Positions 10,010 through 19,507 of a stretch of DNA of 64,000 nt are shown piece after piece (position 1 is the stretch's first letter; every line of letters starts with the position of its first letter). The DNA is taken from assembly GCF_002387895.1 (NCBI RefSeq), contig NZ_DGLI01000001.1, positions 73,705-137,704 of the forward strand, read 5' to 3'. The notes beneath the pieces are model-generated. The model was given only the letters and a program-made list of their open reading frames with translations. It ran no database searches and was not told the origin of the DNA. The translations under genes and the position numbers were made by a program. This DNA is from Clostridium sp. UBA4548. GTDB taxonomy: Bacteria > Bacillota > Clostridia > Clostridiales > Clostridiaceae.

Positions 10010-10200
10010 CTTACAACTTAAACCTCATAACCCCAAAATGATATAAACCGCTGAGATTGCTTCCCTATCTGCATAGCAGAGGATGGAAATTATGTTTTTA
10101 CTCTTATTTCTACCAAGCTTCTCTTAGTTACTAGGTGCGATATATTCTAACTTTTATACTCTCGTTATATCTAAGACTAATTTTCATGAAATAATAATTA

Positions 10201-10249
10201 AGGGATATGTGAAAACCAAGTATATTAAACTTTGTTTTCACATATCCCT
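10201..10249. terminator. bidirectional terminator hairpin
   Basis: Perfect 16-bp stem, AGGGATATGTGAAAAC (10201-10216) with its complement at 10234-10249, then CTCTTTT on the plus strand. It sits between the convergent UvrA-like gene and the minus-strand block. Confidence 0.8.
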
Positions 10250-10261
10250 CTTTTAAAATCT

Positions 10262-10520
10262 CTATTTTAAATCTTATTGAGTTTTTCAGGCTTAATATTA
10301 AAATCTACACTCCTAAGATGGCAATAAAAACTACGGCTTGAAACAAGAATATATGAACATTGATTGTGTAGAAGAAATCTCTTGATAAAAGGTTACAGTT
10401 TTCTTTAAAATCACAAGATTCTTGCCCTCCGTGTGATCGAGATAATTTAAAAATATTCAATAGCAGAAAGCCTGCTAAGAAAAGAATTGCCATGTTTAAA
10501 GCATTTGAAATTTCACTCAT
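10262..10520 (-). pseudogene. remnant of a second ABC permease
   Basis: On the minus strand 10304-10350 encodes FLFQAVVFIAILGV and 10268-10303 encodes VDFNIKPEKLNKI then stop. These match two separate parts of the permease at 11414-13066 (FLFQAVVFIGIFGV and VAFNIKPEKLNKSL) at DNA and protein level. The ~85 residues between them are missing and the frames differ by one base. Upstream of the match (about 10355-10520) an open hydrophobic frame (MSEISNALNMAILFLAG) has no clear origin. A 76-residue open frame crosses the region but has no ribosome binding site. It is a decayed, internally deleted duplicate. Confidence 0.75.
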
Positions 10521-10524
10521 AAGC

Positions 10525-11337
10525 TTAGTTCTCAATAAATTTTACTAGCTCTTCATTAAATTTATCCTTCTGATCATAAAACACTCCATGACCACTATAA
10601 TTGAAAGGTAATAGTTTTGAATTTTTAATGATCTTGTTCTGTATTTCACCTAGTTCAAAAGGAACTACTTTATCATGGATTCCATGAATAATTAAAGTTG
10701 GAACATTTACTGCCTCTAAATCACAAAACAGCACTTCGTTTAACCAAGTATTGGCAATTGCTGCAGTTGACCATCCAGCTGCTTGTAAACCTAACTGGAA
10801 AAACCAATCTGAAAATGCTTCACTTATGAACTGATAAAAGAATATATCTCCAAAACCCCTAAGCATTTTAGGTCGATCCGTATATGTTCCTTCGATTAAC
10901 TGTAGAACTGTATCCCTATCTAATCCGTAAGGAAAATTTGGACGCTTAATGAGACTAGGTGCAGCCGCAGAAACTAGAACAAGCTTTGATATTCCATACC
11001 CTTTATGTCTCCCCATATATCTTGCTGCTATGGCCCCTCCAGTTGAATGTCCTACAAGTGTAATATCACATAATCCAAGTGTATCAATTACACTTCTAAC
11101 ATCATCTGAAAGGGTATTGTAATCATATCCTGTCCACGGTTTATCTGAATTTCCAAACCCTCTTGTATCTATTCCTATACATCTATAACCTTGCTTAGGG
11201 AGCTTATCAAACTGATATTCAAATAATTTATGACTTCCAGGCCATCCATGTATAAACAAAATTGTCTTTTTTCCTTCTGGATTCAAATCTTCCACATATA
11301 TTTTTACATTCGTAGAACATTTTACATAATAACCCAT
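10525..11337 (-). CDS. alpha/beta hydrolase, 270 aa
   Basis: Standard alpha/beta-hydrolase fold: oxyanion-hole HGWPGS near residue 30, nucleophile elbow GHSTGG near 97-102, acid in HGIHDKVVP and catalytic His in YSGHGVF near the end. Closest in style to non-haem chloroperoxidase, esterase or epoxide-hydrolase-like proteins; substrate unknown. No signal peptide, so cytoplasmic. ATG 11337 is preceded by AGGAGGTTCATA. It lies directly downstream of the ABC exporter genes with ~76 bases between and may be cotranscribed. Confidence 0.9.
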   Translation of the reverse strand: MGYYVKCSTNVKIYVEDLNPEGKKTILFIHGWPGSHKLFEYQFDKLPKQGYRCIGIDTRGFGNSDKPWTGYDYNTLSDDVRSVIDTLGLCDITLVGHSTGGAIAARYMGRHKGYGISKLVLVSAAAPSLIKRPNFPYGLDRDTVLQLIEGTYTDRPKMLRGFGDIFFYQFISEAFSDWFFQLGLQAAGWSTAAIANTWLNEVLFCDLEAVNVPTLIIHGIHDKVVPFELGEIQNKIIKNSKLLPFNYSGHGVFYDQKDKFNEELVKFIEN

Positions 11338-11413
11338 TATGAACCTCCAATAGTTATTAGCTATACCACTATAATATTCACTTTGTAAAAGAGTGTGTAT
11401 GCTAAAACTATTA

Positions 11414-13066
11414 TCACAAAGACTTATTAAGTTTTTCTGGCTTAATGTTAAAAGCTACATTCCAAAGTATTAAATTAGCTATAACACTTACACCTAAAAG
11501 TATATAAAAACCATAATCCATTTTACCTATAAAATAGTGCACTCCCCATAAGGCTCCAATACCAAACATTAGGATAAAGGTTATACCCACATTAGAGTCC
11601 TTGGAAGCATCGAAGGGTTGTGAAAATGGTAAGGCTTTTTCCATGACCATGAAGCATATTAAGGTATAAATCATCATAATTAAAAATACCACCACTAAAT
11701 CCCCAGTTATTCTCACTCCAAAGATACCTATAAAAACTACTGCTTGAAACAAAAATATAGGAAGAAACAACTTAGCTATAACTGCCTTTATAGTGGCTCT
11801 AAACACAGGTTTATAATTACTTATCGGCATAATCTTGTAAATCCAAGCTCCCTTATAGGTTCCTGAGCTTTTAATCATCATCATCACAGAAGATAACATC
11901 ATTCCAGTAAAGTATATGAAAAAGTAGGACTTCCCCTTAGAAATCTCAGCGAAGGAAGACATAGATAACCTTTGAAAGATAAATATAAAAGGAAAAATTA
12001 TAGCAAAGCCTAAGGATGGATATACCTTAAGTTTAAATTCCCTTTCATTTTTCATCATATCTGAAGCAAACCTAAAAAATATTCTTTCCTCCTTACTTCT
12101 GCATAACACTGTTGAAAGCATCCCTCCTGGTTTTCTTTTAACTTTTTTCCTCTTCCCAGAGTTATTAGTCATCTTTTGGAGATTTTCTTCAAACATATCC
12201 ATGGATTTAATATAAAACGCCATTGCCAAAATAGGAATCACAATAGCCATCACAGTAAGTATGATATAAACTACATTTACCTCTGATTTTTTCATCATCT
12301 CAAAGGGTGCCGAAAACCATACAGGAGGTAACAAATATTGCCACCACTTTGGCGTAAACTGAATATTCATTTCTGCTACCTGAAATAATCTACCTACTAA
12401 CTGATAAGCCACGGCAATTACTAAGCTTAAAATAATTTGAAAATAGTTGATTACATCTTTAAGCTTTTCTCCATCAAAGAATCTTAAAATTAAAAGATAT
12501 AAAAAGGAAGTAAGAACTATTATAAACATATCTAAAAATATTGTTGCTACAACAAACATTAGTGAAAATACTATGCCCTGCTTTAAAAAACTAGCTATAA
12601 GCCCTGGTAAAATTAAGGCTGTAGTTATATAAAACATATATAAAGATACGTGTATCGTCTTTGCAAAGTTCAAAGTCCTTGAATCTACAGGCTTTGTACC
12701 TATTATATTTTTATCCTTCACATCTAAAAGCACTGTTGAAAAATCAGAAATTAAAGAGGACATGATAAAAAACATAACCACTGAAAATACGATGCTCATC
12801 TGAAATAAATAACTGCTATCCATGAGAATGAAAGGAATTAATATAATTCCCATTAAAACATATACCCATAGAGATTTTAGAAATTTATTACTGTTTTCTT
12901 TTTCATTTTTCTTATTATCATTAGCAGAAAAAACTGTTGGTACTCTTCTTCCATCCATTAAGAGTTTAATTTGAAGTATTTTTCTCATTACTTCATAATC
13001 GACTCCCAGTTTTCGGAAAAAAAACTTGAACTTATCTAAAAACTTTAAAAACTTAAAATCCTTCAT
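11414..13066 (-). CDS. ABC-2 type permease, 550 aa
   Basis: Membrane component of an ABC exporter. About 12 hydrophobic segments are visible in two blocks separated by a basic cytosolic stretch (GKRKKVKRKPGG near the centre). It has the size of the large single-chain clostridial/Bacillus permeases paired with one ATPase (YthQ-like). Start at ATG 13066: GAAGAGGTG spans the stop codon of the upstream ATPase gene 4 bases away, so the two are translationally linked. A longer open frame to 13117 overlaps the ATPase and has no site. Transported substrate unknown. A broken paralogue lies ~1 kb downstream. Confidence 0.9.
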   Translation of the reverse strand: MKDFKFLKFLDKFKFFFRKLGVDYEVMRKILQIKLLMDGRRVPTVFSANDNKKNEKENSNKFLKSLWVYVLMGIILIPFILMDSSYLFQMSIVFSVVMFFIMSSLISDFSTVLLDVKDKNIIGTKPVDSRTLNFAKTIHVSLYMFYITTALILPGLIASFLKQGIVFSLMFVVATIFLDMFIIVLTSFLYLLILRFFDGEKLKDVINYFQIILSLVIAVAYQLVGRLFQVAEMNIQFTPKWWQYLLPPVWFSAPFEMMKKSEVNVVYIILTVMAIVIPILAMAFYIKSMDMFEENLQKMTNNSGKRKKVKRKPGGMLSTVLCRSKEERIFFRFASDMMKNEREFKLKVYPSLGFAIIFPFIFIFQRLSMSSFAEISKGKSYFFIYFTGMMLSSVMMMIKSSGTYKGAWIYKIMPISNYKPVFRATIKAVIAKLFLPIFLFQAVVFIGIFGVRITGDLVVVFLIMMIYTLICFMVMEKALPFSQPFDASKDSNVGITFILMFGIGALWGVHYFIGKMDYGFYILLGVSVIANLILWNVAFNIKPEKLNKSL

Positions 13067-13070
13067 AAGT

Positions 13071-13853
13071 CTACACCTCTTCAACCACAGAGACAAACTC
13101 CTCTGCAATAGTTTCATACTGGTTAAACCCTGTAAGCTGGTTGAAAATTTGTTCTAGTGATCCCTCTTTATTATTTTCCTTAAGCTCCTTAAAGCTACCA
13201 TCAGCAACAACTTCTCCATTATTTAAAAGAATTATCCTATTGCTTATTTTCTCCACCACATCCATGATGTGAGAAGAATAAAAAATAGTCTTTCCTTGCT
13301 TTGAAAGGTGGAAAAGAATTTCTTTAACTACCATTACACTATTAGCATCTAATCCACTAAGTGGTTCGTCTAAAAATAATATATCAGGATTATGAAGAAG
13401 ACTGGAAATAATTAAAACCTTCTGCTTCATGCCCTTAGAATAAGAGCTAATTCGTGAGTTGTAAGAGTCCTTTATTCCTAAAAGTTCCATAAGCTTTTCA
13501 GCCTTTTCATCTGCCTTTTCAAAGGTTAACCCATAGAGTTCACCTATAAAAGTAAGATACTCTCTTGCTGTTAGGTTATCATAAATGTCTGCAATCTCAG
13601 GTACATATCCAATTTTTCTTTTGTATTCTAACTTATCTTTGGTTATATCCTGACCTAGTATCTTAACTTCTCCCTGGTACCCGTGAACAATGCCTAAGAC
13701 TATTTTAATTGTGGTACTTTTCCCTGCTCCATTAGGACCAATGTACCCAATAATTTCTCCCTGATGTATTTCTAAATTTATTCCCTTTAAAACCCTTTTT
13801 TCCCCATAACTCATGGACAGATTCTTAATTTCTACCGTCACATCATTCCCCAT
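13071..13853 (-). CDS. ABC transporter ATP-binding protein, 260 aa
   Basis: ATPase subunit of the exporter with the permease at 11414-13066. Walker A GPNGAGKST, Q-loop region VPEIADIYD, signature SSYSKGMKQK (an SYSKGM variant typical of ABC-2 partner ATPases), Walker B ILFLDEPLSGLD and H-loop YSSHIMD are all present, so it should be active. Start at ATG 13853 with GGGGGGA 7 bases upstream; a TTG further up lies in the G-run. First gene of a two-gene operon, perhaps with the hydrolase. Confidence 0.93.
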   Translation of the reverse strand: MGNDVTVEIKNLSMSYGEKRVLKGINLEIHQGEIIGYIGPNGAGKSTTIKIVLGIVHGYQGEVKILGQDITKDKLEYKRKIGYVPEIADIYDNLTAREYLTFIGELYGLTFEKADEKAEKLMELLGIKDSYNSRISSYSKGMKQKVLIISSLLHNPDILFLDEPLSGLDANSVMVVKEILFHLSKQGKTIFYSSHIMDVVEKISNRIILLNNGEVVADGSFKELKENNKEGSLEQIFNQLTGFNQYETIAEEFVSVVEEV

Positions 13854-14063
13854 ATAAATTCCCCCCAATTGTTAAATTAATACTTATAATATACCATTTT
13901 CCATTTACTATATCAATTTTTAATCCCCATTAAATAATAAACAATTTTAAGAGCTAAGTTAAAATTGTAAATGGTTTTATATCATTAATTTAAACTTTTA
14001 AGGACCTAACAGAAGTTATTGACAAATACCTCTATGCTAATCAATGCTTTAACAGTTTTTTTC

Positions 14064-14936
14064 CTAGGTTAATATATTGGTTTCCTTTAAAAAGTTCTTT
14101 GCAATTGTAGATAAATCTCCTCCCGCAAGGGTTATCACTGCATTTTGTGTGAATAGAGCTTGATTATCAATAATTTTATATTTTAGGTTGTTTGCCATCA
14201 CAAGCCCTTTAGAGGACATAGGAACAATTGCAATACCTAAACCTGCATTTGCCCATAGTAGAGAGGTTCTAGAATCATCATTAATGCACAGTATATCTGG
14301 ATTTATTTCTTCCCTTTGAAAAGCTGTTAGCACTACATCTTTAAATCTGCGGTAAATAATGAGAGGCTTTTTTTCTAACTCCCTTATTGAAATAGTATTT
14401 TGTAGACTATCTAAGTCATAATCTGTATTATATGCGGCTATCATTGGTTCACTTTTCATGTAAATAGTATTAAGCCCTGTGCTTTCAAATGGTGTTCTTA
14501 CAATTCCAATTTCGATAACACCCGACTTTAAAAGATTAATTATTTCTGGGGTTATCCCTTCATAAATCTCATATTTGATTTTTTCATATTTTTTATGGAA
14601 CCTTAAAAAATACTTTTCTAACATATCAGCCTCTATAGCTGATATAATACCAATCTTAAGGGTTCCCTTTATTCCAATTTTAGTATCTTCTAACTCCTTT
14701 TTTATTGAATTCTTTAACTCAATGATATTATTTGCTTTATTAAAAAGGATTTCTCCCGCCTGAGTAAGTGTTATATTTCTTGCACCTCTATTAAATAACT
14801 TTATTCCTACTTCTTCTTCAAGGCCCTTTAGATGATTACTAAGTGCTGGCTGAGCTATATGTAACTTTTTGGCTGCTGCTGTAATGTTTCCTTCATTTAC
14901 TAATGTTATAAAATATAAAAGTTGTTTTATTTCCAT
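14064..14936 (-). CDS. LysR-family transcription regulator, 290 aa
   Basis: N-terminal LysR winged helix (MEIKQLLYFITLVNEGNITA, then AAKKLHIAQPALSNHLKGLE) and a C-terminal type 2 periplasmic-binding-like effector domain (GTLKIGII ... IEIGIVRTPFE). Start at ATG 14936 with AGGAGA 8 bases upstream; the longer frame to 15008 has no ribosome site. It is divergent from the MATE efflux gene at 15129, the classic LysR-target arrangement. Effector unknown. Confidence 0.92.
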   Translation of the reverse strand: MEIKQLLYFITLVNEGNITAAAKKLHIAQPALSNHLKGLEEEVGIKLFNRGARNITLTQAGEILFNKANNIIELKNSIKKELEDTKIGIKGTLKIGIISAIEADMLEKYFLRFHKKYEKIKYEIYEGITPEIINLLKSGVIEIGIVRTPFESTGLNTIYMKSEPMIAAYNTDYDLDSLQNTISIRELEKKPLIIYRRFKDVVLTAFQREEINPDILCINDDSRTSLLWANAGLGIAIVPMSSKGLVMANNLKYKIIDNQALFTQNAVITLAGGDLSTIAKNFLKETNILT

Positions 14937-15065
14937 AAATTTTTCTCCTATATAAAAAAATATATACTTTCTATAATAAATCAATATTTTTATTATATGT
15001 AAATCCATGGTAAACTACAATAGGGCTATAGCTAAAGCATTCCATGGTGCTGCATTAGCATAATA

Positions 15066-15089
15066 TTAATGGGATAAAACCACCATTAA
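15066..15089. promoter_or_regulatory. inverted repeat in the LysR/MATE divergent region
   Basis: TTAATGG (15066-15072) and CCATTAA (15083-15089) form a 7-bp inverted repeat with a 10-base spacer, of LysR-box size (T-N11-A type). It lies 40 bases before the MATE start. CCATGG also occurs twice in the same spacer, near 15007 and 15041. Confidence 0.35.
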
Positions 15090-15128
15090 GTGTTTTTTAT
15101 GCCCTAATTTTTCTTTGGAGGGATATTT

Positions 15129-16460
15129 ATGGTTACCGATATGACAAAGGGAAATCCTACAGAAATTATATTGAAGTTTGCATTTCCCTTTTTAGTTGGA
15201 AACTTATTTCAACAACTATATAACATTGTAGATTCCGTTGTAGTTGGAAAGTTCATAGGAAAGGATGCCTTAGCTGCAGTAGGTTCTTCCTTTATGCTCA
15301 TGAACTTTTTTTCTTTTGTGATCATTGGATTATGTATGGGGGCTTCTACGGTTTATTCTCATTTTTTTGGAGAAAAGGACTATTCAAATCTTAGAAAGTC
15401 AATATTCATCTCCTTTTTATCTATAGGACTTTTTACAATTATTCTGTCTGTTTTAATAACACTAAATATAGACAGTATGCTGCTACTTATAAAAACTCCA
15501 GTTTCCATACTTAATGATTCAAAGGATTATTTGAGAATTATATTCGGAGGACTTATCTTTGTTTTCCTTTATAATGGCTCCTCAGCTTTACTTAGAGCCA
15601 TAGGTGATTCAAAGACTCCATTATATTTTCTCATCATAGCTACTATTGTAAATATTATCTTAGATTTAGTCTTTGTAAATATTTTTCATTTAGGTATATC
15701 AGGCGTTGCTCTAGCTACAATAATTGCACAAGGTATTTCTTCAATACTATGCCTAATTTATGCCATTGTAAAAATACCTATTATTCGTATAACTCCTAAA
15801 GACTTAATTTTTGATAAGGCTATAGCTCTCATGATTGGTAAGTATAGCTTACTAACTTCTATACAGCAATCTATAATGACCTTTGGAATGGTGTGTGTAC
15901 AAGGAATTGTAAATACCTTTGGGGCTGATACTATTGCAGCCTTTACTATAGCTGGAAAAATAGATTCTATTGCATACTTACCTGTTCAGGACTTTGGAAA
16001 TGCTTTTTCTACTTATATTGCTCAAAACAAAGGTGCGAAAAATATCTCTAGAATACATGAAGGCGTAAGATCTGCCGTTGGCACAATTGTAATATTTTGT
16101 TTGATATTTTCTACTCTAATTCTTGTAAACTCAAAAAAACTAATGAAGATATTTGTAAATGCTAATGAAGTAAATGTAATAAACCTTGGTGTAGAATACT
16201 TATCTATAATTGCTATATTTTATATACTTATTGGTTTTCTATTTATGTTCTATGGGTTTTTTAGAGGAATTGGAGCTTTAAATACCTCTGTAATTCTTAC
16301 TATAATCTCTTTAGGAACCAGGGTAATTTTAGCCTATACTCTCTCAAGTATTCCACAGTTAGGTCAGCGTGGCATATGGTGGGCTGTGCCCCTTGGTTGG
16401 TTCTTTGCTGATATAGTAGGTTTTATAATCTATAAAAGAAACAAACATGAACTCTTATAA
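15129..16460 (+). CDS. MATE-family multidrug efflux protein, 443 aa
   Basis: Twelve-segment MATE transporter. The N-terminal NLFQQLYNIVDSVVVGKFIG is the hallmark of the NorM/DinF-like Na+ or H+ coupled exporters, and the two six-helix halves are visible with the repeat near residue 235 (LLTSIQQSIMTFGMVCVQGI). ATG 15129 follows GGAGGGATATTT. Probably controlled by the divergent LysR gene. Expected to export cationic drugs or metabolites from the cytoplasmic membrane. Confidence 0.93.
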   Translation: MVTDMTKGNPTEIILKFAFPFLVGNLFQQLYNIVDSVVVGKFIGKDALAAVGSSFMLMNFFSFVIIGLCMGASTVYSHFFGEKDYSNLRKSIFISFLSIGLFTIILSVLITLNIDSMLLLIKTPVSILNDSKDYLRIIFGGLIFVFLYNGSSALLRAIGDSKTPLYFLIIATIVNIILDLVFVNIFHLGISGVALATIIAQGISSILCLIYAIVKIPIIRITPKDLIFDKAIALMIGKYSLLTSIQQSIMTFGMVCVQGIVNTFGADTIAAFTIAGKIDSIAYLPVQDFGNAFSTYIAQNKGAKNISRIHEGVRSAVGTIVIFCLIFSTLILVNSKKLMKIFVNANEVNVINLGVEYLSIIAIFYILIGFLFMFYGFFRGIGALNTSVILTIISLGTRVILAYTLSSIPQLGQRGIWWAVPLGWFFADIVGFIIYKRNKHELL

Positions 16461-16594
16461 ACTAACCTTTATCTAATTTGGTGAAAAACCTTATAGCTAT
16501 AAAACCAAATTTAAGACTTAACTTTACATGTAACCTACCTTGATGTTCTAAAGTCTTTTCAAAATCCATAAATCAAATATTCACTAATGAAACT

Positions 16595-16636
16595 AAAAAG
16601 GATTACTCCAAAATTATAAATTCTGGGTAGTCCTTC
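16595..16636 (-). terminator. terminator of the first NIPAG gene
   Basis: Imperfect stem AAGGATTACTCC / GGGTAGTCCTT; on the minus strand it is followed by TTTTTAG. It lies 27 bases past the stop at 16663. Confidence 0.6.
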
Positions 16637-16662
16637 TATGCAGTTACTTATTTATTTTTAAC

Positions 16663-16908
16663 CTATTGTACTGTTCCACCAGCTTGTCTGATACTGTTTA
16701 CTATACCAGTTAAATCAAGGTTACCATTGTTACCAAGTAGTGGTATTCTTATTATTAAACATATTCCACCAGGTGATGTTAATTCTAATAAATTTAATAA
16801 ATTTATTGTAGTTCCAGCTGGAATATTTATTCTTAATATAGTCCCTGGTAATTGAGGACAGTTATTGTGTGGATAGTTGCTATTATTGTTTGTATAGTCT
16901 TCAAACAT
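16663..16908 (-). CDS. small 'NIPAG' paralogue 1, 81 aa
   Basis: One of three related small proteins in the window (others at 17256 and 45321). The conserved core is QLPGT, then I-R-INIPAGTTIN, LLNLLELTSP, GGICL and RIPLL, ending in a hydrophobic GIVNSIRQAGGTV. There is no signal peptide or membrane segment. The N-terminus (MFEDYTNNNSNYPHNN) is variable and polar. Start ATG 16908 has GAGGTGA 5 bases upstream; the GTG at 16917 is part of that site. Function is not known to me; three copies with shared upstream DNA suggest co-regulation, possibly in sporulation or stress. Confidence 0.75.
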   Translation of the reverse strand: MFEDYTNNNSNYPHNNCPQLPGTILRINIPAGTTINLLNLLELTSPGGICLIIRIPLLGNNGNLDLTGIVNSIRQAGGTVQ

Positions 16909-16941
16909 TATAATCACCTCACATTTGCTCTGTACTATGTA

Positions 16942-16969
16942 CTATTCAAATAAGTGGACAAGGGTTACA
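16942..16969 (-). promoter_or_regulatory. shared upstream block of the NIPAG family (copy 1)
   Basis: On the minus strand TGTAAC (16969-16964), a 17-base gap, then AATAG (16946-16942), ~35-60 bases before the ATG. The same pair occurs before both paralogues. CTTGTCCA follows TGTAAC here and in copy 3. TGTAAC resembles an ECF-sigma -35 element. Confidence 0.45.
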
Positions 16970-17110
16970 GGTTAGTTATAGTAATATTTAACATTATGTG
17001 AGGAAGGATTTTGATATTATTACTTAACCTTAAATTCTCTGATGGTCTCATTTAAAGTAATTTAAAACTACAAAGGTAGAGCTATAAATAATAGACTTTA
17101 AAGTGTAAAA

Positions 17111-17141
17111 CAGGTCATGAATAGTTTTTATCCATGACCTG
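17111..17141 (-). terminator. terminator of the second NIPAG gene
   Basis: Stem CAGGTCATG / CATGACCTG with TTTT following on the minus strand, 115 bases beyond the stop at 17256. Confidence 0.65.
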
Positions 17142-17255
17142 CTTGGTGAAATTATAATTGAACTAAGTTACAAATTAACTTAGTCACAAACTTGCCTTGG
17201 CTCTTTAAGGCTTTTGAACATAAGTAAAATAAGTTGTCGCCTAAGTAGCCTATAA

Positions 17256-17489
17256 CTACTGGTTTACAGCCTCAACTGTTACCCCTGCTTTTTTTAGGCT
17301 ATCAACAATGCCCCCTAAGTTGATGCTTCCTGCCAGTAGTGGAATTCTTACATTTAGGCATATTCCACTTGGGGACGTTAACTCTAATAAATTACCAACA
17401 TTAATTGTAGCTCCTGCTGGAATATTAATTTCAATTACAGTTCCAGGTAATTTAGTGCAAGTTTGTTGTGGCATGTACTCTTCAAACAT
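17256..17489 (-). CDS. small 'NIPAG' paralogue 2, 77 aa
   Basis: Paralogue of 16663-16908 and 45321-45605. Conserved core KLPGTVIEINIPAGATIN, NLLELTSPSGICL and RIPLL, then GIVDSLKKAGVTVEAV. The N-terminus is shorter than in the other two (MFEEYMPQQTCT). It shares a Cys in GICL. Start ATG 17489, with GAGGTGA upstream; GTG 17498 belongs to that site. Its own promoter block and terminator separate it from copy 1, so the pair looks like a tandem duplication with independent transcription. Confidence 0.75.
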   Translation of the reverse strand: MFEEYMPQQTCTKLPGTVIEINIPAGATINVGNLLELTSPSGICLNVRIPLLAGSINLGGIVDSLKKAGVTVEAVNQ

Positions 17490-17522
17490 TAATATCACCT
17501 CATAAGTTACTCACATTATATA

Positions 17523-17549
17523 CTATTAAACTCTTAATAAAAGGTTACA
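17523..17549 (-). promoter_or_regulatory. shared upstream block of the NIPAG family (copy 2)
   Basis: Minus-strand TGTAAC (17549-17544), 16-base gap, AATAG (17527-17523). It overlaps the end of the decayed frame at 17534-17741. Confidence 0.4.
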
Positions 17550-17741
17550 GTTGAATCTGTTGCTACTAAAATCTTATCCTTACTCATTCTAACAGCTCCA
17601 TTGTATTTATTTCTCAATAAATATATATGGTTTGATGTTCTCTATTGTAACTTCAACAATTGGTGACTCTTTTAATACCTTACCATAGTTCTTAGCTAAG
17701 TATTTATCAGACAACTTTTGAAATTTAAGGGAGTATATATC
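17534..17741 (-). pseudogene. decayed coding remnant, unidentified
   Basis: Minus-strand frames read DIYSLKFQKLSDKYLAKNYG ... IENIKPYIFIEK, stop, and after a one-base shift near 17607 continue KYNGAVRMSKDKILVATDST to a stop at 17534. The composition is protein-like across the shift, so this is probably the frameshifted tail of a lost gene. I do not recognise the family. There is no start or ribosome site. Confidence 0.4.
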
Positions 17742-17749
17742 TCATTTTC

Positions 17750-17960
17750 AAGATTTCATGAAATCTTTATAAAGAGATAGCTTTAAAGCTTTTTTTATTG
17801 AAATCTTTATAACCATACATCGTAATTTTTTTATTGAAGTTTTATAAAAAGATAAGCGGATATAGTTTTCATGCCGATTTCAGAGATTTCATGCAAAATC
17901 AACCTACCATTTTTCACTGAAAGCTGTGTTATTCTTTAATATTTTTCATGTGAATAAGTG
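17750..17960. other. spacer with short imperfect repeats
   Basis: GATTTCATG occurs at ~17753 and ~17886, and TTTTTTTATTGAA at ~17793 and ~17828, giving an irregular repeated pattern. No gene seen. Confidence 0.3.
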
Positions 17961-17969
17961 ATAAACTAA

Positions 17970-18001
17970 AAAAGAGTTCGACTTTAACTCTGAACTCTTT
18001 T
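17970..18001 (-). terminator. terminator downstream of the FUSC gene
   Basis: Stem AAAAGAGTTC / GAACTCTTTT (17970-17979, 17992-18001); the minus-strand side ends in TTTTTTAG, ~130 bases beyond the stop at 18135. Confidence 0.65.
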
Positions 18002-18134
18002 GGAGATTCCATAAGACATTTTTATTAACAAACTTTGTAGATAAATCCTACAAGTGGACTCCTTAAGTTGAAAAATTCCATCTGCTATATTCCTTACACT
18101 CATAGTGCCTTTTATATTACGAACTACTTTCCAC

Positions 18135-19160
18135 CTAAGGGGATGGGAGAATTACATCCCCTTGCTTAAAATCTTCTAGCTTTTTTGTAAGAACCAACTT
18201 GTCTACTATTAAGGCCAAGATAATTCCTATAAAAACATATAATATTCTTTCAATAGCAGTTGTAAGGGTACCATTTATTAATGAAGTTGATGCTACTACT
18301 GACATTGTGATACATAAAACTTTATCTCTATAATTAGTGGTATAGCCATCTAGATATCCTCCAACTAAAACCATTAACCCTCTTACAGTATTATTCTTGA
18401 TAAACATAAATAGTACTAATATAATTAGCACACCAGCTAATGTTCCTTGTAACCTCTGTTTTGATTTCATAATACAATTTTCAGAGTATAATTCTGTTAA
18501 TGAAAATATTGTATATACTATCCATCTTCCTTGGTGGATATTTAAAAGAGCTACTACAAAGGCTGTTATTGCTGTTGTAAATCCAACTCTAATGGCATAG
18601 GCAGCTCTTACAGTATGTATTTTATATGTCCTTCCAAATACCCTTAAATGCCTATAGGCTTTCTCATTATCATCAACTTCAAGGATTTTACTTTCTTCAA
18701 CTTTTACAGCGCTATTTTTTCTATAAATAATAAATTGTAGAGCCATAATATGGATTGCACCTATGCCTAATCCTAATAATCTTTTACTAAAATCCAAATC
18801 ACTAACTGGATTATAAAGCATAAACAAATATTGTAATGCAAAAGGTATTATCATAACTTTGTTCAAATTATAACTTAATAAATATCCTATTGCGGACAAT
18901 GTAACAAAATTTAATAGTAAGCCTAACCAAAGATTATAATTTGCTATATGTGCAAATACCCCTAAAACTAAGTTTGCTAAAATTAGCCTCACTAAATTTT
19001 TAACTGGTTTGTCTGTTAAATCTTCTTGCATAAATACCAATGCAGCTATCATTACAGTAATACCAACTTGGCTATTTCTTATACCGAATATGTTTTCAAA
19101 AATTTTCACAAATACTAAAACTGAAATAAATATAGTTGTCTTTGATGTAAATTTTTTCAT
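18135..19160 (-). CDS. FUSC-family / aromatic acid exporter-like membrane protein, 341 aa
   Basis: Two sets of about four to five membrane helices separated by a cytosolic loop near residues 160-190. The second half (RAAYAIRVGFTTAITAFVVA, then RWIVYTIFSL, KSKQRLQGTLAGVL) matches the FUSC/ArAE domain found in YccS/AaeB-type exporters. Bacterial members are proposed to export aromatic acids or related compounds. Start at ATG 19160 with AGGTGG ~10 bases upstream; a TTG frame to 19187 runs through that site. Monocistronic. Confidence 0.8.
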   Translation of the reverse strand: MKKFTSKTTIFISVLVFVKIFENIFGIRNSQVGITVMIAALVFMQEDLTDKPVKNLVRLILANLVLGVFAHIANYNLWLGLLLNFVTLSAIGYLLSYNLNKVMIIPFALQYLFMLYNPVSDLDFSKRLLGLGIGAIHIMALQFIIYRKNSAVKVEESKILEVDDNEKAYRHLRVFGRTYKIHTVRAAYAIRVGFTTAITAFVVALLNIHQGRWIVYTIFSLTELYSENCIMKSKQRLQGTLAGVLIILVLFMFIKNNTVRGLMVLVGGYLDGYTTNYRDKVLCITMSVVASTSLINGTLTTAIERILYVFIGIILALIVDKLVLTKKLEDFKQGDVILPSP

Positions 19161-19507
19161 CCTGAATTTCCACCTTTCCATAAACAACGAAAAATATTAT
19201 CACAAAGATAATTTAATTACAAGTTTATTTTTAAAATGTGATTGTAATATTTAATCAATGATAAGGTAGAAGCCGTAATTATCAAACTCTTTTAAAAAAA
19301 TTGATAATTTTTGTCGCATTTTGTTGAATGGTTTAATATAATATATTTATACTTCGTTAATAAATAATCATATTACCAGTTGAGCTTTATTTTAAAACTT
19401 ATATTCGTAATTTGAATTTATATATGTTGTTACTTGGCTGGAAGTTTTGCACGAATTTTTTTCAAAATGTACTTATATAATTTAATTAATCATAAGGTGG
19501 GGATATT
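19161..19507. other. intergenic region upstream of two divergent genes
   Basis: AT-rich spacer between the FUSC gene (minus) and the diguanylate cyclase gene (plus). No clear operator; TATAAT-like sequences occur near 19340 and 19470. Confidence 0.35.
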
